NCBI GenBank assembly: GCA_020050835.1
Contig: JAGVKB010000095.1
Location: 1 to 64,000 of the forward strand
Direction of reading: 5' to 3'
Length of the DNA stretch: 64,000 bases
Origin: Candidatus Obscuribacterales bacterium
GTDB taxonomy: Bacteria > Cyanobacteriota > Vampirovibrionia > Obscuribacterales > Obscuribacteraceae
The notes beneath the pieces were generated by a model. That model saw only the letters and a list, made by a program, of their open reading frames with translations. It was not told the DNA's origin and searched no databases. This document shows positions 24,582 through 32,195 of the stretch, one piece after another. Both the position numbers and the translations under genes were made by a program. Within the stretch, counting starts at the first letter, position 1, and each line of letters starts with the position of its first letter.

Positions 24582-25706
24582 CTACTTCTTGGTATCGACA
24601 TAGCGCACGACGCAAGCCATTCCGCCCGGAAACTTGCCGGCGGTCGACGATTGATCCGCCAGCAGCGATGACAACGTCCAGACTCCCGGATTGTCGGCCA
24701 GAAACTCTAAATCGTATCTGTCGCCCGGCTGTAGTCCGATGATGTCTCGCCTGGAATGGATGTCTTGCGCTTCACTACCATTAGTGGCGATCACTTCAAA
24801 TCTGTGCCCGGTCAAAAAGAGCGGACAAACTTGCTGCGAGGCGTTGATTACTCTAAGCCTGATTCGTTCTCCCTTTCGCACCTCTATCGGTGCTATTGCC
24901 GGAGCGGTCTTACCGTTTAGCGAGAAAACCGTCACCATCGGCGATGCCTTCTGAGCGGCGGCTGGCGGTTGAACGTTAGCTCCGCTGCCCTTCTCTTCGC
25001 TTGGCTTGACAGTCTTCTTCGCCTTCAGCGCCGGCACCAGATCCTTTGCCGGAACATCCCATTGCTCGATCAGCATGGTGTAATCCCTGGTGTATGACTT
25101 AGCAGCGCTGCGAGGCTCGACTATCAACACGCCGGACAATCCGGAGAAAACCTGACTGGCATGCACAACCTGCGGATGATACCAAACTGTACCGGAACGA
25201 TTCGCAATAAACTGATAGGCATAGGATTCGCCCGGACCAATTAATCCTGACTTCCGGCGCGGCAAACCGTCGACATCATGAGGCAAGATCAAACCGTGAA
25301 AGTAGAGACTGGTAGGAACCTTCAGTTGATTGTGCAAGACGACGCGCACCGCGTCTCCTTCCTGTACTCTTATGGTCGGACCGGGCAACTGGTCGTTGAA
25401 TAAAAGTGCAGTCACAATCGCACCGGGCACTAACTCCCATTGCCCTTCCTTAGCGATCAGATGAAACTCCTTGACCTGCGGCTGGGCAAGCTGCGCTCCC
25501 AACTGGCCCATAGCACTGGCGGCTGAGGACATCGTTGACTTGATATCATCCAGCTCGCCCTTCATGTCCTGCAGTTCGGCTCTCTCCTTAATCTGCTCCT
25601 GCTGCAGAGTGTCCATTTCACCTAAATCAGCCCAGACAGGATTTAAAATGGATAATAGAGAGACTGCGAAGGCAGCAACACCAGACAAGGTTATCTTCCC
25701 AATCAT
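24582..25706 (-). CDS. Multicopper-oxidase-like cupredoxin protein, copper ligands largely missing
   Basis: A 374-residue exported protein starting at ATG 25706, with GGGAGG and AAGGA upstream. A signal peptide is followed by a coiled coil of about 45 residues (QEQIKERAELQDMKGELDDI). Two cupredoxin domains are recognisable: LPGPTIRVQEGDAVRVVLHN, then RIRLRVINASQQ and LQPGDRYDLEFLADNPG. The copper motifs are degraded: HWHG reads YFHG, WYHSH reads WYHPQ, and HPxHLHGH reads CPLFLTGH; the C-terminal HCH motif is not present. Most of the trinuclear and type 1 ligands are therefore absent. Probably a non-oxidase structural or binding protein. Confidence 0.75.
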   Translation of the reverse strand: MIGKITLSGVAAFAVSLLSILNPVWADLGEMDTLQQEQIKERAELQDMKGELDDIKSTMSSAASAMGQLGAQLAQPQVKEFHLIAKEGQWELVPGAIVTALLFNDQLPGPTIRVQEGDAVRVVLHNQLKVPTSLYFHGLILPHDVDGLPRRKSGLIGPGESYAYQFIANRSGTVWYHPQVVHASQVFSGLSGVLIVEPRSAAKSYTRDYTMLIEQWDVPAKDLVPALKAKKTVKPSEEKGSGANVQPPAAAQKASPMVTVFSLNGKTAPAIAPIEVRKGERIRLRVINASQQVCPLFLTGHRFEVIATNGSEAQDIHSRRDIIGLQPGDRYDLEFLADNPGVWTLSSLLADQSSTAGKFPGGMACVVRYVDTKK

Positions 25707-25766
25707 TCCTTCCAACCTCCCAGCGGCGTCTATCAACCATTCAGATAGAGAGCCGGCCTTACCTTT

Positions 25767-26663
25767 CTAGCCCAGCTTCTGCTTGACTACCAGGGTCGAG
25801 CATGGTGCATGCATCGCAATTCGATGCGAGACGCTGCCCAGTAGAAAGTGTTGAACAGCCGTCCGTCCCTGTGCGCCGATTACGATCAGCTCGGCAGGCA
25901 GCGCCTTGGCCAGGCTAATAATCTCGGCGGCCGGGTCACCTTCCTTCAACACGCATTCCACGCGGTTAATACCGTGATCTGACAATATGCGCTTGCCTTC
26001 AGCTAGAAACGTCTCGCCCTCCAGAAGGAGATTGCTCTCTACCAACGAGATGTATTCGACCGGCGAGATCAGTTTCATGACATCAGCGACGGAAACAACG
26101 TGAATAAGCGTGACCTGTGCATCGCCGCCCTGCAGATTCAGCTGTTTGGCTGCTTGTGTAACGGCATGATGCGATTGCGGAGAGCCATCGATTCCCATTA
26201 CAACATGTTTGGTCGAAGCACCTGTTCGCCCGAATGGTCTCAGAATCAAAATACTATTGGGTCCATGCTTAACAACCTTGCTTGATACACTGCCCAGAAA
26301 GAACTTCTCGACTGCAGAATGAGACCCAGGAGCGACGGCAGTCAGGTCGAATTTCTCATCCCTGGCGACGGTTTCAATCATCAAGGCAGGCGGCCCCATG
26401 ACAATTTCAGTCGATACTCGCGCACAAAATGGTCGAAGCAACGCTGCTGCTTCGTCGAACACAGCCTTTGTTCGTCTTTCGACTTGATGACCCCAGTCCT
26501 CACTGAAGTCAGCTACGGATTCGACCACCTTTTCATAGGCTGGCAATTCTTCCTTGACATACAGCAACAACAATTCCGCCTCTTTCAACGGAAGCGCGGC
26601 AATAAGCTCGTCCACTATCGGCTTAACCGGGTGCACGATATCTACGGGCAACAAAACTTTCAT
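25767..26663 (-). CDS. Tandem-domain universal stress protein
   Basis: The 298-residue protein has two UspA domains, starting at ATG 26663 with AAGGT upstream. Domain 1 (residues about 1-140) begins MKVLLPVDIV. Domain 2 begins HVVMGIDGSPQSHHAV and ends with the ATP-binding loop GAQGRTAVQHFLLGSVSHRI, matching G-x2-G-x9-G-S. Domain 1 has a related but altered APGSHSAVEKFFLGSVSSKV. Likely an ATP-binding stress protein in the cytoplasm. The adjacent multicopper-oxidase-like gene lies 61 bp downstream on the same strand. Confidence 0.9.
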   Translation of the reverse strand: MKVLLPVDIVHPVKPIVDELIAALPLKEAELLLLYVKEELPAYEKVVESVADFSEDWGHQVERRTKAVFDEAAALLRPFCARVSTEIVMGPPALMIETVARDEKFDLTAVAPGSHSAVEKFFLGSVSSKVVKHGPNSILILRPFGRTGASTKHVVMGIDGSPQSHHAVTQAAKQLNLQGGDAQVTLIHVVSVADVMKLISPVEYISLVESNLLLEGETFLAEGKRILSDHGINRVECVLKEGDPAAEIISLAKALPAELIVIGAQGRTAVQHFLLGSVSHRIAMHAPCSTLVVKQKLG

Positions 26664-26837
26664 GTGACCTTCAATCCGATGCGCAGTGTCTAACAATGAC
26701 TCGAAACGTAATTGTAGCTTGAAGCGAGCGTCACCCAAGCATGATTACTTTAGGATCATGTTGACCAGAGGAGCTCTTATAGCCGCCGGTTTCAGGGAAT
26801 AAGGCTACAGTAGGGACAAAGGAGCCCATGGAAATTG

Positions 26838-27833
26838 ATGAAATCCACCGTGAAATTTCTTGCCGGCACACTGGCATTTACCTTCTTAATAGCAACCCAG
26901 CAAATCAGTGAAGCTCTGCCGGTTACCTCCAGGAAGGTGGGCTCGCCGCAACCCGATCGGCTGACAATACCGCTCAAGGGTGAAGTTACCGAAAACGTGC
27001 CAAAGACTCCCGAAGCAGTGGGCAGATATCTTCTTAAGATGCGCAGCGTTCTGGATGAGTATCAAGAGCTTGTTGCAAATACTTTGATCGGTGGCGGATC
27101 AATTATCAACTCCGAAACTGTAGGCAGCGCCCGCGATCAGTTTGTCGATATGATCAAGACAATTCGCTCCATTACTCCTCCCGAACAGCTCCACAACCGT
27201 CATTATCAATTAGCGTCTACGCTGGCTAACGTCGAGGAGATAATTGCAAATCCCGGCGCTAAGTATGGCAATGCATTTGTAGCGCTCCAGCAACTCGGTC
27301 CGCTCGTCAATCAAATGCAGGAGACCTTGAACAGTTATCACACCGGCGTGAAAAACTGCCTGGCTTACTACCATCTTGGCCCAGAATATGATCCACTTGG
27401 CGGAAACCATAGTCAAACCCAAGCACGGTTAGGAGCTGCATTCAATCAAATGCAACAAGGAGTTTTGAGCGGTCAGCAAGGCCACCCGGAAAGCATGTTC
27501 AGCTCCTCTTCCTACCCGAGCATGAATGCCACGACAAATCACAACAGCACACCGGCTGCAGGCAGCTTCGACTTGAAGTCGCTGGGCTTGGGTAACATGG
27601 ATCCGGCGATGGCCGAACAGCTCGGCAGTTTGCTCCAAGGCGCTCAGGGCGGCTCCGGCGGCGGTCTCGGCAGCTTGCTCCAAGGCGGCCAGGGCGGCTC
27701 CGGCAGCGGTCTCGGCAGCTTGCTCCAAGGCGCTCAGGGCGGCTCAGAGTTTGGTCAAGAACATTCCAACAACAGTTCAACGCCGAGTGCAGGTCAGTTA
27801 CAGCAGCTGCTACAACAGCTCCAGGGTCAATAA
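26838..27833 (+). CDS. Secreted protein with C-terminal Gly/Gln repeats
   Basis: The 331-residue protein has a signal peptide (FLAGTLAFTFLIATQQISEA). A helical domain over residues about 55-195 includes AVGRYLLKMRSVLDEYQELV and NAFVALQQLGPLVNQMQETL. The tail is rich in Ser/Gly/Gln, with three copies of G-S-L-L-Q-G-x-Q-G-G-S encoded by 45-bp tandem repeats. The C-terminus QLQQLLQQLQGQ is also repetitive. The ATG at 26838 is preceded by TTG at 26835; the best GGAG is rather far upstream. Family unknown. It stands alone between a universal stress gene and the TadE-like cluster. Confidence 0.65.
   Translation: MKSTVKFLAGTLAFTFLIATQQISEALPVTSRKVGSPQPDRLTIPLKGEVTENVPKTPEAVGRYLLKMRSVLDEYQELVANTLIGGGSIINSETVGSARDQFVDMIKTIRSITPPEQLHNRHYQLASTLANVEEIIANPGAKYGNAFVALQQLGPLVNQMQETLNSYHTGVKNCLAYYHLGPEYDPLGGNHSQTQARLGAAFNQMQQGVLSGQQGHPESMFSSSSYPSMNATTNHNSTPAAGSFDLKSLGLGNMDPAMAEQLGSLLQGAQGGSGGGLGSLLQGGQGGSGSGLGSLLQGAQGGSEFGQEHSNNSSTPSAGQLQQLLQQLQGQ
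27621..27746 (+). repeat. 45-bp in-frame tandem repeat (2.8 copies)
   Basis: Units start at 27621, 27666 and 27711, each beginning CTCGGCAG and coding for L-G-S-L-L-Q-G-x-Q-G-G-S-G-x-G. The third unit is cut short after 36 bp. Copies differ at only a few bases, which suggests recent slippage expansion within the secreted protein gene. Confidence 0.9.
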
Positions 27834-27867
27834 AGTGCACAGGCCTGTCGCCGCCTAGCAAGAATTC

Positions 27868-27883
27868 GACCGTAGGTACGGTC
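27868..27883. promoter_or_regulatory. Inverted repeat in the spacer before the TadE-like cluster
   Basis: GACCGTA-GG-TACGGTC is a perfect 7-bp dyad with a 2-bp centre, 35 bp after the secreted protein stop. No T-run follows, so it is a candidate operator more than a terminator. The rest of 27834-28025 shows nothing I recognise. Confidence 0.35.
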
Positions 27884-28025
27884 AGTAGCAGTCAAACCCA
27901 CTCCCAGGCGGGCTCTGCCGTGTCCGAAGTTTCTTTAGCGACGGCGCTGGCGATTGTCTTGCGCAAATCGCCGGAATACTCAATGGTCTTAAGTCACAGT
28001 CGCTTGAGCTGCAACTAGATAAGCA

Positions 28026-28069
28026 TGTCGGCAGCTTGCCAGAAGTATGTCCTAACTTTGCCCTTGACC
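28026..28069 (+). promoter_or_regulatory. Array 1 of four 11-bp-spaced half-sites (upstream of TadE-like 1)
   Basis: Half-sites TGTCGG, TGCCAG, TGTCCT and TGCCCT start at 28026, 28037, 28048 and 28059, exactly one helical turn (11 bp) apart. The same array occurs upstream of both downstream paralogues. This spacing is that of direct-repeat sites for PhoB/OmpR-family response regulators. It ends 54 bp before the start codon. Confidence 0.65.
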
Positions 28070-28123
28070 TTACTTAAGATGGCAAACAGGCAGAGGCAAA
28101 ACAGCCGCAAGGGAGGAGCAACA

Positions 28124-28966
28124 ATGAAGCCACGCACGCCCAAACCAAGCAATCGCTCGACGAAAGGTCAAGCCATTGCTGAAATGGTCCCAGCGATATC
28201 AGTGCTTGTACTTTTAGCATTGGGCAGCCTACTTCTCCTGATCAATTTCACTGCCATCGCCAGTCGCAAGGCAATTTTGGACGTAGTAGCAGGGGAAGCC
28301 GCAAAAGCGGTTCTCGCCGATAGATACTTCCTGGGAATGCAGCGGAAACAGTTTGATATAACAGCCTCCAGCAAGAGAGCTCAATCGATCGCCAATGAAA
28401 TGTTAGCCAAAGCCGGGTTAGGTACAACGACCAACTTCAAGGTAACTCCGTTTTACTCCGTGCCTCTTGCAACAAGCAAGCAAATCGTGGACATAGTGAG
28501 AATTGATATTTCGGCCAGCGTCGTGCCAGCCTCACCCGATTTTAAATTCCTCAACGCAACTGTCATACCGAAACTTGTCACAATCTCGAGCTCTGGTATC
28601 GCATCTGATGCGGCAGAAGCTAAGAGCAACGGACTGGGAATTATCACGATGTACAACATCGATCACCCGAAAAAATCGCACGCATTCTTCTTGCCCATCT
28701 ACAATGCCGAAGTAGTAAATGGCAATGTCGAAGCCGGCGACCGCTCATACAGCGGCTTCGGCGGTGTAGCGACCGGACCGACCGACCCAAACTATGGTGG
28801 CTGGAGCCTGGGAGACCCGGCCGGCGTCACGACTCGCGGGCGGATCGAAGAATGCCGCGGCACAGTAATGGCCACGGTCGGTGTCAACGACAACTGCGAC
28901 GCGACCACCCAGGGCACCTGGTGCGCTTCAGCAGACGGCAGGAGCACACCGTTCTATGCGCAATAG
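28124..28966 (+). CDS. TadE-like envelope protein, paralogue 1
   Basis: The 280-residue protein starts at ATG 28124 with GGGAGGA upstream. The N-terminus KGQAIAEMVPAISVLVLLALG has the G-Q-x-x-x-E signature and hydrophobic helix of TadE/TadG-type pseudopilins. Next comes a block shared with the two downstream paralogues (LADRYFLGMQRKQFDI). The C-terminal half has the shared GWSLGDPAG and VGVNDNCDATTQGT motifs, with Cys residues that could form a disulfide. No tad ATPase or platform gene is in the window. Likely anchored in the inner membrane with a periplasmic domain; role inferred from family. Confidence 0.7.
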   Translation: MKPRTPKPSNRSTKGQAIAEMVPAISVLVLLALGSLLLLINFTAIASRKAILDVVAGEAAKAVLADRYFLGMQRKQFDITASSKRAQSIANEMLAKAGLGTTTNFKVTPFYSVPLATSKQIVDIVRIDISASVVPASPDFKFLNATVIPKLVTISSSGIASDAAEAKSNGLGIITMYNIDHPKKSHAFFLPIYNAEVVNGNVEAGDRSYSGFGGVATGPTDPNYGGWSLGDPAGVTTRGRIEECRGTVMATVGVNDNCDATTQGTWCASADGRSTPFYAQ

Positions 28967-28985
28967 ATTCACAGGCGGGAAGTCG

Positions 28986-29029
28986 TGTCGGAAGCCTGCC
29001 AGAAACTTGTCCGAACTTTGCCAGCCTGC
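28986..29029 (+). promoter_or_regulatory. Array 2 of four 11-bp-spaced half-sites (upstream of TadE-like 2)
   Basis: Half-sites TGTCGG, TGCCAG, TGTCCG and TGCCAG start at 28986, 28997, 29008 and 29019. This is the most regular of the three copies. It lies 19 bp after the preceding stop codon and ends 61 bp before the next ATG, so each paralogue probably has its own regulated promoter. Confidence 0.7.
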
Positions 29030-29090
29030 GTCAGTATTCTCTGAAGAACAGCCGCGCGATAAACCAGCATACGTCAGCAGGAGAAAGAAG

Positions 29091-29918
29091 ATGCAACTCA
29101 CGAAAAGAAATCAGAGCCGACGCTCGGAACTCGGACAGGTAGTAGCACTGTCAGTTCCCATCCTGTTTGCACTGGCAAGCGCCGGGCTGGGCTGCTTTTT
29201 CCTCGTTTGGAACCTGATCGGCTTGGGAGGCGATACCGCTCAACTTGATATAGTTGCCAGAGAGGCAGCCCGAGCAATTCTTGCTGACAAGTATGTGTTG
29301 GGAATGGAAAGGCAAGACTTCGATCTCGACAGATCGAAACAACATGCACAGGCGCTGGCCGATCAACTGTTGAAGGGCTTTGGAATCGGTGCCACAAAGA
29401 GCTTCGATGCCACCAATCAGTCAATCTCGGTTGACGGCAAGAGCGTGGAGATCATTCGGGTTAGATTCACAGCCGAAGTAAATCCAGCCACACCGGGACA
29501 GGCGCTGTTTGGGACCACGGTCATTCCGCAAAAGGTGAAGTTGACCGGCACCGGATTCGCCACCGATTCCTCCGATTCAATCGCAAACGGTGTGGGCATC
29601 CTGAGTATGTACAACTTGGACAATCCGAAGAGATCGCACGCATTCTTCTTCCCCATCTACAACGCAGAGCTGGTAAACGGCAATGTACAAGAAGGAGACC
29701 AGTCGTACGACCCGGATAATCAACACGTCGCGACCAGCTCCAGCGATCCCGAGTACAGCGGTTGGAGTGCTGGCGATCCGGCCGGAATCACGCACCGAGC
29801 CCCCATGCCTAACAGCCCTGGCACAGTCGCACTAACAGTCGGAGTGCGCGACAACTGCGATGCGACAACACAAGGAACAAGAGTAGAAAAGGCCGGTGGC
29901 GAATCATTCGTCTGGTAA
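29091..29918 (+). CDS. TadE-like envelope protein, paralogue 2
   Basis: The 275-residue protein starts at ATG 29091 with AGGAGA upstream. The N-terminal SELGQVVALSVPILFALASA is the hydrophobic segment, but the usual Glu of the TadE motif is not in the same place (G-Q-V-V-A-L). Shared blocks are LADKYVLGMERQDFDL, the LDNPKRSHAFFFPIYNAELV stretch, GWSAGDPAG and VGVRDNCDATTQGT. It lacks the final Cys found after this motif in the other two. Clearly homologous along its full length to the neighbours at 28124 and 30102, indicating tandem gene duplication. Confidence 0.7.
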   Translation: MQLTKRNQSRRSELGQVVALSVPILFALASAGLGCFFLVWNLIGLGGDTAQLDIVAREAARAILADKYVLGMERQDFDLDRSKQHAQALADQLLKGFGIGATKSFDATNQSISVDGKSVEIIRVRFTAEVNPATPGQALFGTTVIPQKVKLTGTGFATDSSDSIANGVGILSMYNLDNPKRSHAFFFPIYNAELVNGNVQEGDQSYDPDNQHVATSSSDPEYSGWSAGDPAGITHRAPMPNSPGTVALTVGVRDNCDATTQGTRVEKAGGESFVW

Positions 29919-30011
29919 CTTTCGGTTGCACCGCACGGGGCAGGGCGGGCTACAATCCGCTCTGTCTTTCACGGTTTCGAAGTCAACAGCTTCAGGCAAG
30001 TAATACATTCA

Positions 30012-30055
30012 TGTCGGAACCTTGCCAGAACTCTGTCCGTTTCCTGCCAGTGAAA
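30012..30055 (+). promoter_or_regulatory. Array 3 of four 11-bp-spaced half-sites (upstream of TadE-like 3)
   Basis: Half-sites TGTCGG, TGCCAG, TGTCCG and TGCCAG start at 30012, 30023, 30034 and 30045. The array ends 46 bp before the ATG. The bases between half-sites differ from the other copies while the half-sites and spacing are kept, as expected for a selected binding site. Confidence 0.7.
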
Positions 30056-30101
30056 ATCCTTACTCTTGCTGTTACAGGACGCTGGTTGAGGTGAAAAGGC
30101 A

Positions 30102-30932
30102 ATGACACGAAATAGATTGAAAAAACACAAGCGAACCGCCGGGGGTCAAGCGATCGCAGAATCTGCCTTCGGCGCCTCCTTTGTAGTAATTCTGATAATG
30201 GGTCTGATGATGCTACTTCTAAATAGCACGACGCTAGGAACGCGCAAAGTTCAGGTCGAATCTGTCGCGAGTGCAGCAGCGAAATCGATCATGTCGGATA
30301 AATACTTCCTGGGAATGGAACGACCGCAATACGATCTCGACAGCTCAAGCCAAAACGCCCGCGACCTCGCAGATGCGATGTTAGACAGAATCGGGCTGGG
30401 CAAAACTACTTACTTTAAGGCAATTCCGTCCGGTGCAACCATCGATGGGCACAAGATTGATTTGGTTAGAGTCGACCTCAGGGTAAGCGTAACTCCAGCC
30501 ACGCCTGGCTTCAAAATACTCGAATATACGATTATCCCGGAACTTGTTTCAATAGCCGGCTCCGGAATGGCCAGTACCGCCTCGGAATCGAAAGGCTACG
30601 CGCTTGGAGTGGTCGACTTTTACAATCTGGACAATCCAAAACAATCACACGCTTTCTTCTTGCCGCTCTATAGCGCCGAGCTCGTGAACGGAAACGTTCA
30701 AGCCGGCGACAAGTCTTACGATGCAAACAGCAGCAACACCGCCACCGGTTCCAATGACCCGAACTACAGCGGCTGGAGCGCCGGCGATCCGGCAGGCATT
30801 ACCCGCCGAGGAAGCATGCCGAACAATCCCGGGACTATTCACTTAACAGTGGGCGTGCGCGACAACTGCGACGCGACCAGCAAAGGAACGCTCTGCATTG
30901 CCCGCGGCAGCGCCAATAGCATGCAATGGTAG
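30102..30932 (+). CDS. TadE-like envelope protein, paralogue 3
   Basis: The 276-residue protein starts at ATG 30102 (AAGG upstream). It begins with a basic leader and GGQAIAESAFGASFVVILIMG, which keeps the G-Q-A-x-x-E motif. It shares MSDKYFLGMERPQYDL, NLDNPKQSHAFFLPLYSAEL, GWSAGDPAG and VGVRDNCDATSKGTLC with its neighbours. The conserved Cys pair near the C-terminus is intact. Third member of the tandem family, each with its own 11-bp-phased array upstream. Confidence 0.7.
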   Translation: MTRNRLKKHKRTAGGQAIAESAFGASFVVILIMGLMMLLLNSTTLGTRKVQVESVASAAAKSIMSDKYFLGMERPQYDLDSSSQNARDLADAMLDRIGLGKTTYFKAIPSGATIDGHKIDLVRVDLRVSVTPATPGFKILEYTIIPELVSIAGSGMASTASESKGYALGVVDFYNLDNPKQSHAFFLPLYSAELVNGNVQAGDKSYDANSSNTATGSNDPNYSGWSAGDPAGITRRGSMPNNPGTIHLTVGVRDNCDATSKGTLCIARGSANSMQW

Positions 30933-31025
30933 AATTCCGTCCGACTTCGGTCACCATTTCTGCGTAAACTCAAAGGATCGAACCCAAATGTGTTTCAACT
31001 AGGCGTAAGGGTGAGGGCTGGATAA

Positions 31026-32069
31026 ATGCAAGTAAACTACCTCAATGACGGTTCCGGATTCAATCGACTGATCTCCAATCGAAAAGCTTACGTTGAGACT
31101 TCGAGCTTAGACGATCTGACAGCAAAGCAAACACATTGGCGCAGCAGCAAACAGCTTGGAGCGACCGGTGACTTTGAAAGCAAATCCAGATCGCCCAGAT
31201 TCGAATTGATGCAAGAGAACGAGCCATCAGCTACGATACCACTACAGAATCCGCGCATCGACCAACAGCGCGCGGCAGTATTGCTCAAGAGAGCCTCTCT
31301 CTGCCCGGTCGCCTGGTCAAAGATGTCCGGAGATGAAAAGGTCCGTTGGTGCGAACCCTGTAAACATTTCACTTACAATCGTCAGAAGGAAAGTGTCGCA
31401 ACCGTTCTTTCGTGGATCTGGTTTCGCGAAGGAATACGCCCGTCTGTGCTATACGTAAGGGCTGATGGCGCAGTAATGACAGCGGATTGTAAGGCCGGCG
31501 CCAGGACGACAGATCTCTTACGCCTGGGAAAGATTGTAGCAGGCATCGCCGGCCCAGCTTTAGTCTTGGCAATGCTTACCGCTTCCGCTCCCCAGGTTGT
31601 TGACCAACCATCAGCATCGGTGTCCGCTTCGACTTCAAGGATGGCGCTGAAGAAAGGCAAGGATGTAGAATCAGCCTCCAAACTCTCTTTCGATCGGCGC
31701 CACCCCGCTATCGACAAGCAGGGCATGTGGGTTGTTCCGAACTTGAAGTCGACGCCGGCCGCCGAACTCCCATCTTTCGAGCAACTGCAAGCACAGGATT
31801 CAGCATCGCCGAGAGCTGAATCCCAGCCAAATAGCGCTGCCGGAGGCGATCAAAGCGAAGTCCCAAGTCAAAACAGCAGCAGGCTCGCCTCGCAAACAGT
31901 TTTCACCCCGGTCACAGCAGTACAGCAGAAGACCGAAACGCAGGAACAATCGAAACCAGCTCTTCCGGTAGAGCCGCAAAGCGAAGTTGCAGTCGTCTCC
32001 GACCAGCCCGCACAGCCAGATAAGCCGAACTACGTGTGGGACGCCCGAGTGTCAGCCGTCAAGCGTTAA
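31026..32069 (+). CDS. Membrane protein with a CPxxW...CxxC domain
   Basis: A 347-residue protein. Residues about 92-152 form a recognisable small domain: CPVAWSKMSGDEKVRWCEPC, then TYNRQKES and VRADGAVMTADC. The pattern C-P-x-x-W...M-x-G-D...R-x-C-x-x-C...Y-N...R-x-D-G-x-x-x-T-x-D-C recurs in otherwise unrelated proteins of several bacterial phyla. The Cys spacing suggests metal or disulfide structure. One transmembrane helix follows (IVAGIAGPALVLAMLTA), then a Ser/Gln/Pro-rich tail. It lies 93 bp after the third TadE-like gene and could belong to the same envelope programme. Function unknown. Confidence 0.6.
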   Translation: MQVNYLNDGSGFNRLISNRKAYVETSSLDDLTAKQTHWRSSKQLGATGDFESKSRSPRFELMQENEPSATIPLQNPRIDQQRAAVLLKRASLCPVAWSKMSGDEKVRWCEPCKHFTYNRQKESVATVLSWIWFREGIRPSVLYVRADGAVMTADCKAGARTTDLLRLGKIVAGIAGPALVLAMLTASAPQVVDQPSASVSASTSRMALKKGKDVESASKLSFDRRHPAIDKQGMWVVPNLKSTPAAELPSFEQLQAQDSASPRAESQPNSAAGGDQSEVPSQNSSRLASQTVFTPVTAVQQKTETQEQSKPALPVEPQSEVAVVSDQPAQPDKPNYVWDARVSAVKR

Positions 32070-32195
32070 TCAGCGCCGCGCACCGCCTACAAGCCAGCTG
32101 CAGGCATCGAAGAGAGAAATAATTCGGACGTAAGAAGCCCACGAGCAGGGAACGCTTATAATAAGAGGCTATCCTATCTCCAGAGGCGATTTAAA

